DNA from: Flavobacteriales bacterium | GTDB taxonomy: Bacteria; Bacteroidota; Bacteroidia; Flavobacteriales_D; Sanyastnellaceae | Assembly: GCA_002862785.1 (NCBI GenBank) | Contig: PKDZ01000005.1 | Location: forward strand, 1 to 64,000 | Direction: 5' to 3' | Length of the DNA stretch: 64,000 nucleotides | Part shown: piece after piece, positions 61,244 through 64,000 of the stretch | Layout of the letters: the number at the start of each line of letters is the position of its first letter | Numbering within the stretch: position 1 is the stretch's first letter | Notes under the pieces: generated by a model | Database searches by the model: none | What the model saw: the letters and a program-made list of their open reading frames with translations, nothing else | Told to the model about the DNA's origin: nothing | Translations under genes and position numbers: made by a program

Positions 61244-62377
61244 ATGCGCGTAGGAATGGTGTGTTACCCCACCTTCGGGGGAAGCGGCGTGGTCGCCACT
61301 GAGCTCGGCAAGGCCCTCGCAGCGCAGGGCCACGAGGTGCATTTCATCACCTATGATCAGCCGGTCCGGCTCGGGAGCTTCCGACCCAATGTCTACTACC
61401 ACGAGGTTCGCATCTCGAAGTATCCCCTCTTCGACTACCCGCCTTACGAACTCGTGCTCGCCTCCAAGATGGTCGAGGTGGCCCGCCAGCAGAAGCTCGA
61501 CCTGCTCCACGTGCACTATGCGATTCCCCACGCATCGAGCGCCTACACGGCCAAGCAGATTTTGAAGGACGGAGGCATCCACCTGCCGGTCATCACGACC
61601 CTGCACGGCACGGACATCACCCTGCTGGGAAAGGACCCCAGCTTCGAGCCGGTCATCAGCTTTGCCATCAACCAGAGCGACGCGGTGACGGCGGTGAGCT
61701 CCAGCCTGCAAAGCGACACTTACAAGCTTTTCGGCATCAACCGCGACATCGAGGTCATCCCGAACTTCATCTGTCCAAGCCATTTTGCCGACCTCGGCTC
61801 GGAGCATGCCCGTTCCGATTTCGCCGCAGAAGGAGAATCCTTGGTCTGTCATGTCTCCAACTTCCGCTCGGTCAAACGGGTGGAGGATGTCGTCCGGGCC
61901 TTCGCTCTGCTCGTGGCGCAACGACCCGCCCGGCTTCTGATGGTGGGCGATGGTCCCGACCGACCGGCCGCCGAAAGGCTGGCCCGCGAACTCGGCGTCG
62001 CAGACCGTGTCACCTTCCTCGGCAAGCTCAAGAATCCCCTCGAGGCCCTCGCCCTCGCCGACCTGTTCCTCCTGCCTTCCGAGAGCGAGAGCTTCGGTCT
62101 GGCTGCCTTGGAAGCCATGGCCTGCGGCGTGCCTGTCGTGGCGACGGAAGCCGGTGGACTCCCCGAGGTAATCCGACACGGGGTGAGTGGCATGTTGGCC
62201 CCGGTTGGAGACGTGGAACGCATGGCGGACCACGCGGCCTTCCTGCTCGCTCCCGAGAACCACGACCAGTTCCGGAAACAGGCGCTGGAACGGGCCTCCT
62301 CCTTCCACATCGACGCCGTCCTGCCCCTCTACCTCACCGCCTACGAGCGAATTCTGACCCCGCACCCCACCACCTGA
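61244..62377 (+). CDS. bshA: N-acetyl-alpha-D-glucosaminyl L-malate synthase
   Basis: A 377-residue GT4 enzyme that joins UDP-GlcNAc to L-malate in the first step of bacillithiol synthesis. MRVGMVCYPTFGGSGVVATE, HFITYDQPVRL, LLHVHYAIPHASSAYTAKQI, TTLHGTDITLLGKDPSF, ITVVS-type VTAVSSSLQSDTYKLF and PSESESFGLAALEAMACGVP (the GT4 E-x7-E motif) match BshA closely. A -7 element lies 4 nt upstream. Its stop overlaps the start of the next gene (TGATG). Confidence 0.95.
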   Translation: MRVGMVCYPTFGGSGVVATELGKALAAQGHEVHFITYDQPVRLGSFRPNVYYHEVRISKYPLFDYPPYELVLASKMVEVARQQKLDLLHVHYAIPHASSAYTAKQILKDGGIHLPVITTLHGTDITLLGKDPSFEPVISFAINQSDAVTAVSSSLQSDTYKLFGINRDIEVIPNFICPSHFADLGSEHARSDFAAEGESLVCHVSNFRSVKRVEDVVRAFALLVAQRPARLLMVGDGPDRPAAERLARELGVADRVTFLGKLKNPLEALALADLFLLPSESESFGLAALEAMACGVPVVATEAGGLPEVIRHGVSGMLAPVGDVERMADHAAFLLAPENHDQFRKQALERASSFHIDAVLPLYLTAYERILTPHPTT

Positions 62378-62958
62378 TGGGCACGAACACTCGACGCAAG
62401 GACGGCCGCATCGGCGACCGCATCACCTTTGACCACAGCGAGGACGCCTTGCGCGTCGACATCCGCCAACACATTCCCGCGGCCCAAATGTCCCTGTTGT
62501 CCATTTGGATGGTGGCCTGGTGTGCGCTTGAAGCGGCCGTGGTGTACTTCTGGTCCCAGGACCCCAACGAGGGCAACGCGTGGCTCGGATACGCCATCTA
62601 CAGTGCGTTCTGGGGCTTCTTCGCCTTCCGCATCGGCAAGGTCTTGCTGTGGCGGATGCGGGGACACGAGGTGCTCGTCATCGACCGCAAGGGCTTGAGC
62701 ATCGCCATGGCCTTCGGAGAGCGGGGGCTTCCGGATTTCTTTGCCCACGGCACCTACTCCCTGCCGAAGAGAGTCAAGGAGAATCCACAACAGATTTTGC
62801 GGACGTTCGAAAACGCGTTCTGGTCGCTGGGCGGAGAGACCCTGCAGTTCTCCAGTGGAAAGCGGACAATGGTGCTGGGCAAACAACTGAGCGACCGCGA
62901 CGCGGACACCCTGCTCAAGATGGTGCAATCGGCCATCCGGCGGTTGTCCGTCGATTGA
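62377..62958 (+). CDS. Two-span membrane protein with PH-like cytoplasmic part
   Basis: A 193-residue protein. Two hydrophobic spans (about 38-60, SLLSIWMVAWCALEAAVVYF, and about 70-88, LGYAIYSAFWGFFAFRIGKV) lie between an N-terminal beta segment and a C-terminal one (GHEVLVIDRKGLSIAMAFGE ... GGETLQFSSGKRTMVLGKQL), the arrangement of bPH2/YdbT-like domains. The function is unknown. The start overlaps the bshA stop, so it is translationally coupled to it. Confidence 0.8.
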   Translation: MGTNTRRKDGRIGDRITFDHSEDALRVDIRQHIPAAQMSLLSIWMVAWCALEAAVVYFWSQDPNEGNAWLGYAIYSAFWGFFAFRIGKVLLWRMRGHEVLVIDRKGLSIAMAFGERGLPDFFAHGTYSLPKRVKENPQQILRTFENAFWSLGGETLQFSSGKRTMVLGKQLSDRDADTLLKMVQSAIRRLSVD

Positions 62959-62974
62959 CTTCGGCCCCGGAAAT

Positions 62975-63391
62975 TTACCCCTTCAGAGCGCGGATGGCGG
63001 CCGCGTATCCCTCCAGTCCCAGACCACAGATGACGCCTTTGCACACAGGGCTCAACAGGCTGGTGTGCCGGAATTCCTCTCGGGCGTGGACATTGGTGAT
63101 GTGGACTTCCATCACGGGTGCAGTGATGGCGGCGACCGCATCCCGCAGGGCCACTGAGGTATGGGTATAGCCCCCAGCGTTTAAGACGATGCCATCCGAG
63201 GCGAAGCCGATGTCGTGCAGGTGGTTGATGAGCTCCCCCTCCACATTGGACTGAAAATGATGCAGCTCCAATTCCGGGAAGGTGGTGCGAAGGGTCTCGA
63301 TGTAGGACTCGAAAGACGCGTGCCCATACTTCTCGGGCTCCCGCTGGCCGAGCAGATTCAGATTGGGTCCGTTGACGATGTGCAGGGCCAT
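62975..63391 (-). CDS. aroQ: 3-dehydroquinate dehydratase, type II
   Basis: A 138-residue shikimate-pathway enzyme. MALHIVNGPNLNLLGQREPE, the catalytic Tyr segment PEKYGHASFE, HHFQSNVEGELINHLH, GIVLNAGGYTHTSVALRDAV and EVHITNVHAREEFRHTSLLS are complete type II motifs. ATG 63391 was chosen because it precedes the universal LxxVNGPNLN start. It follows the transporter gene by 8 nt on the same strand. Confidence 0.97.
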   Translation of the reverse strand: MALHIVNGPNLNLLGQREPEKYGHASFESYIETLRTTFPELELHHFQSNVEGELINHLHDIGFASDGIVLNAGGYTHTSVALRDAVAAITAPVMEVHITNVHAREEFRHTSLLSPVCKGVICGLGLEGYAAAIRALKG

Positions 63392-63399
63392 GGTGCGAT

Positions 63400-64000
63400 T
63401 CAATCCAGTGCAATTTCGTCGTGGGCGTCGACAAAGAGGATGTTGCCGATGCCGTGGTGGGCTTCGAACAGTTTCACGCCTTCCCGGCGGATGTCGGCGT
63501 CATTGAACCCGATGAAAGTCAGGTCCGCAAACTTGCTGCGCTCGTCGATCAGCGCCTCCTTCTGGTCACCGGGCATTTCCTCGACCATCTCGATGTTTTG
63601 CTCGCTGACGGGAATCCGGCCGGCCTGAATTTGATCGCGCAGGGCCTGCTCCTTCTTGGTCCGGTCCCCGTCCCGATAAATGGAGAAGACCTCGATGTGG
63701 GACTCTCGCCAATCCGGGTGCCCCTGGAGCACGTAGGCCATGAGGATCATGAGGCTGGCGTTGGCGCTGTCTTCTGGAGTGATCCAAATGTGGATGGTCC
63801 GCTTCTCACCGAACCCCCGGAAGCTGGACCGCAGCAGGCAGAGGTCGAGCTGCGATCCGCGGAGCAGGTCGTAGTTGGCCACGAGTTCCTTGGCGCTCTT
63901 GGGCTGTTCGTCGATGTACTCGAGCAGGATGGCGTTGTTGCCCTGACCACTGATGCCCGGGAGCTGCACGCACTGGGCGATGGCCGAGGTGTAGGACGGC
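63400..64000 (-). CDS. SLC12-like cation-chloride/amino-acid transporter, C-terminal cytosolic domain (5' end off the window)
   Basis: The frame is open to the window edge; about 200 C-terminal residues are visible and no membrane spans remain. GISGQGNNAILLEYIDEQP, RSSFRGFGEKRTIHIWITPE, ANASLMILMAYVLQGHPDWR and ESHIEVFSIYRDGDRTKKE correspond to the regulatory C-terminal domain of Na-K-Cl cotransporter-like (SLC12) proteins. The full protein should carry about twelve spans upstream. The transport role is inferred from this domain alone. Confidence 0.75.
   Translation of the reverse strand, partial: PSYTSAIAQCVQLPGISGQGNNAILLEYIDEQPKSAKELVANYDLLRGSQLDLCLLRSSFRGFGEKRTIHIWITPEDSANASLMILMAYVLQGHPDWRESHIEVFSIYRDGDRTKKEQALRDQIQAGRIPVSEQNIEMVEEMPGDQKEALIDERSKFADLTFIGFNDADIRREGVKLFEAHHGIGNILFVDAHDEIALD

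Noticed and set aside
58187..62365. Long minus-strand frames (718 and 672 codons) opposite the GH3/lactamase fusion and bshA
   Set aside because: The plus-strand genes have full catalytic motifs. The antisense frames show no recognisable motif and biased composition (Gly/Glu/His/Arg).

Overview
The window is one stretch of chromosome from a GC-rich (roughly 60 percent by eye) member of the Bacteroidota, most likely a marine or aquatic Flavobacteriales-type organism. The evidence is the type IX secretion gene porQ, secreted proteins ending in type A and type B T9SS sorting domains, an S46 dipeptidyl-peptidase, a bshA bacillithiol gene, a type B (zinc-free) L31 protein, a Bacteroidota-type GlmU-like protein, a GH3/beta-lactamase fusion lipoprotein, surface proteins with GCTDP...DDGSC repeats, and promoters of the TTG-N17-23-TAnnTTTG type. 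No rRNA, tRNA, CRISPR array, insertion sequence or prophage was recognised. Both ends cut through genes: a secreted protein at 1-677 and an SLC12-like transporter C-terminus at 63400-64000.

Layout. 1-10.2 kb: secreted proteins and a protease (S46 peptidase, two PPC-like/T9SS proteins, an M43 metalloprotease) interleaved with ltaE, yaaA and an FKBP isomerase. 10.2-15 kb: a glycosyltransferase pair, a DUF819 transporter, a decayed ORF, a histone-deacetylase-like hydrolase and a complete ribA. 15.1-26 kb: three large cysteine-rich surface proteins that share GCTD repeats and a short dockerin-like C-terminal tail in place of a T9SS domain, with a sugar MFS transporter between them. 26-31.6 kb: central metabolism and housekeeping (pgi-fba, def-lipoprotein, ribBA, rpmE2). 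31.6-34.9 kb: a candidate small RNA, a SPOR-like exported protein, a XerD-type recombinase and an esterase. 34.9-41.7 kb: gluQ-ettA-phosphoesterase, then an ABC importer of the FecBCD/BtuFCD class. 41.8-48 kb: acyl-CoA carboxylase, CoA-type Nudix hydrolase, aat, small regulators and a FucP-like symporter. 48-52.8 kb: a 1062-residue T9SS type B adhesin, an ECF sigma factor and a CarH-like B12-binding MerR regulator. 52.8-64 kb: glmU-like, lon-porQ-cmk-GH3/beta-lactamase-bshA in one tightly packed plus-strand block, then aroQ.

The most interesting signal is at 51.2-52.8 kb. A MerR protein carrying the W-x9-EH and ExH motifs of the AdoCbl photoreceptor CarH sits directly upstream of an ECF sigma gene. 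The DNA between them holds three spaced inverted repeats of one 7-mer (TTGTTCA-N18-TGAACAA) on and around a sigma-gene promoter. No carotenoid genes lie nearby, so the targets of this apparent light/B12 switch are unknown.

A second theme is promoter position. Many genes carry a TAnnTTTG-like -7 element only 3-5 nt before the start codon, which predicts leaderless or nearly leaderless mRNAs. A third is a possible ~95-nt small RNA (about 31730-31824) with its own promoter, a UUCG-capped hairpin and a strong terminator.
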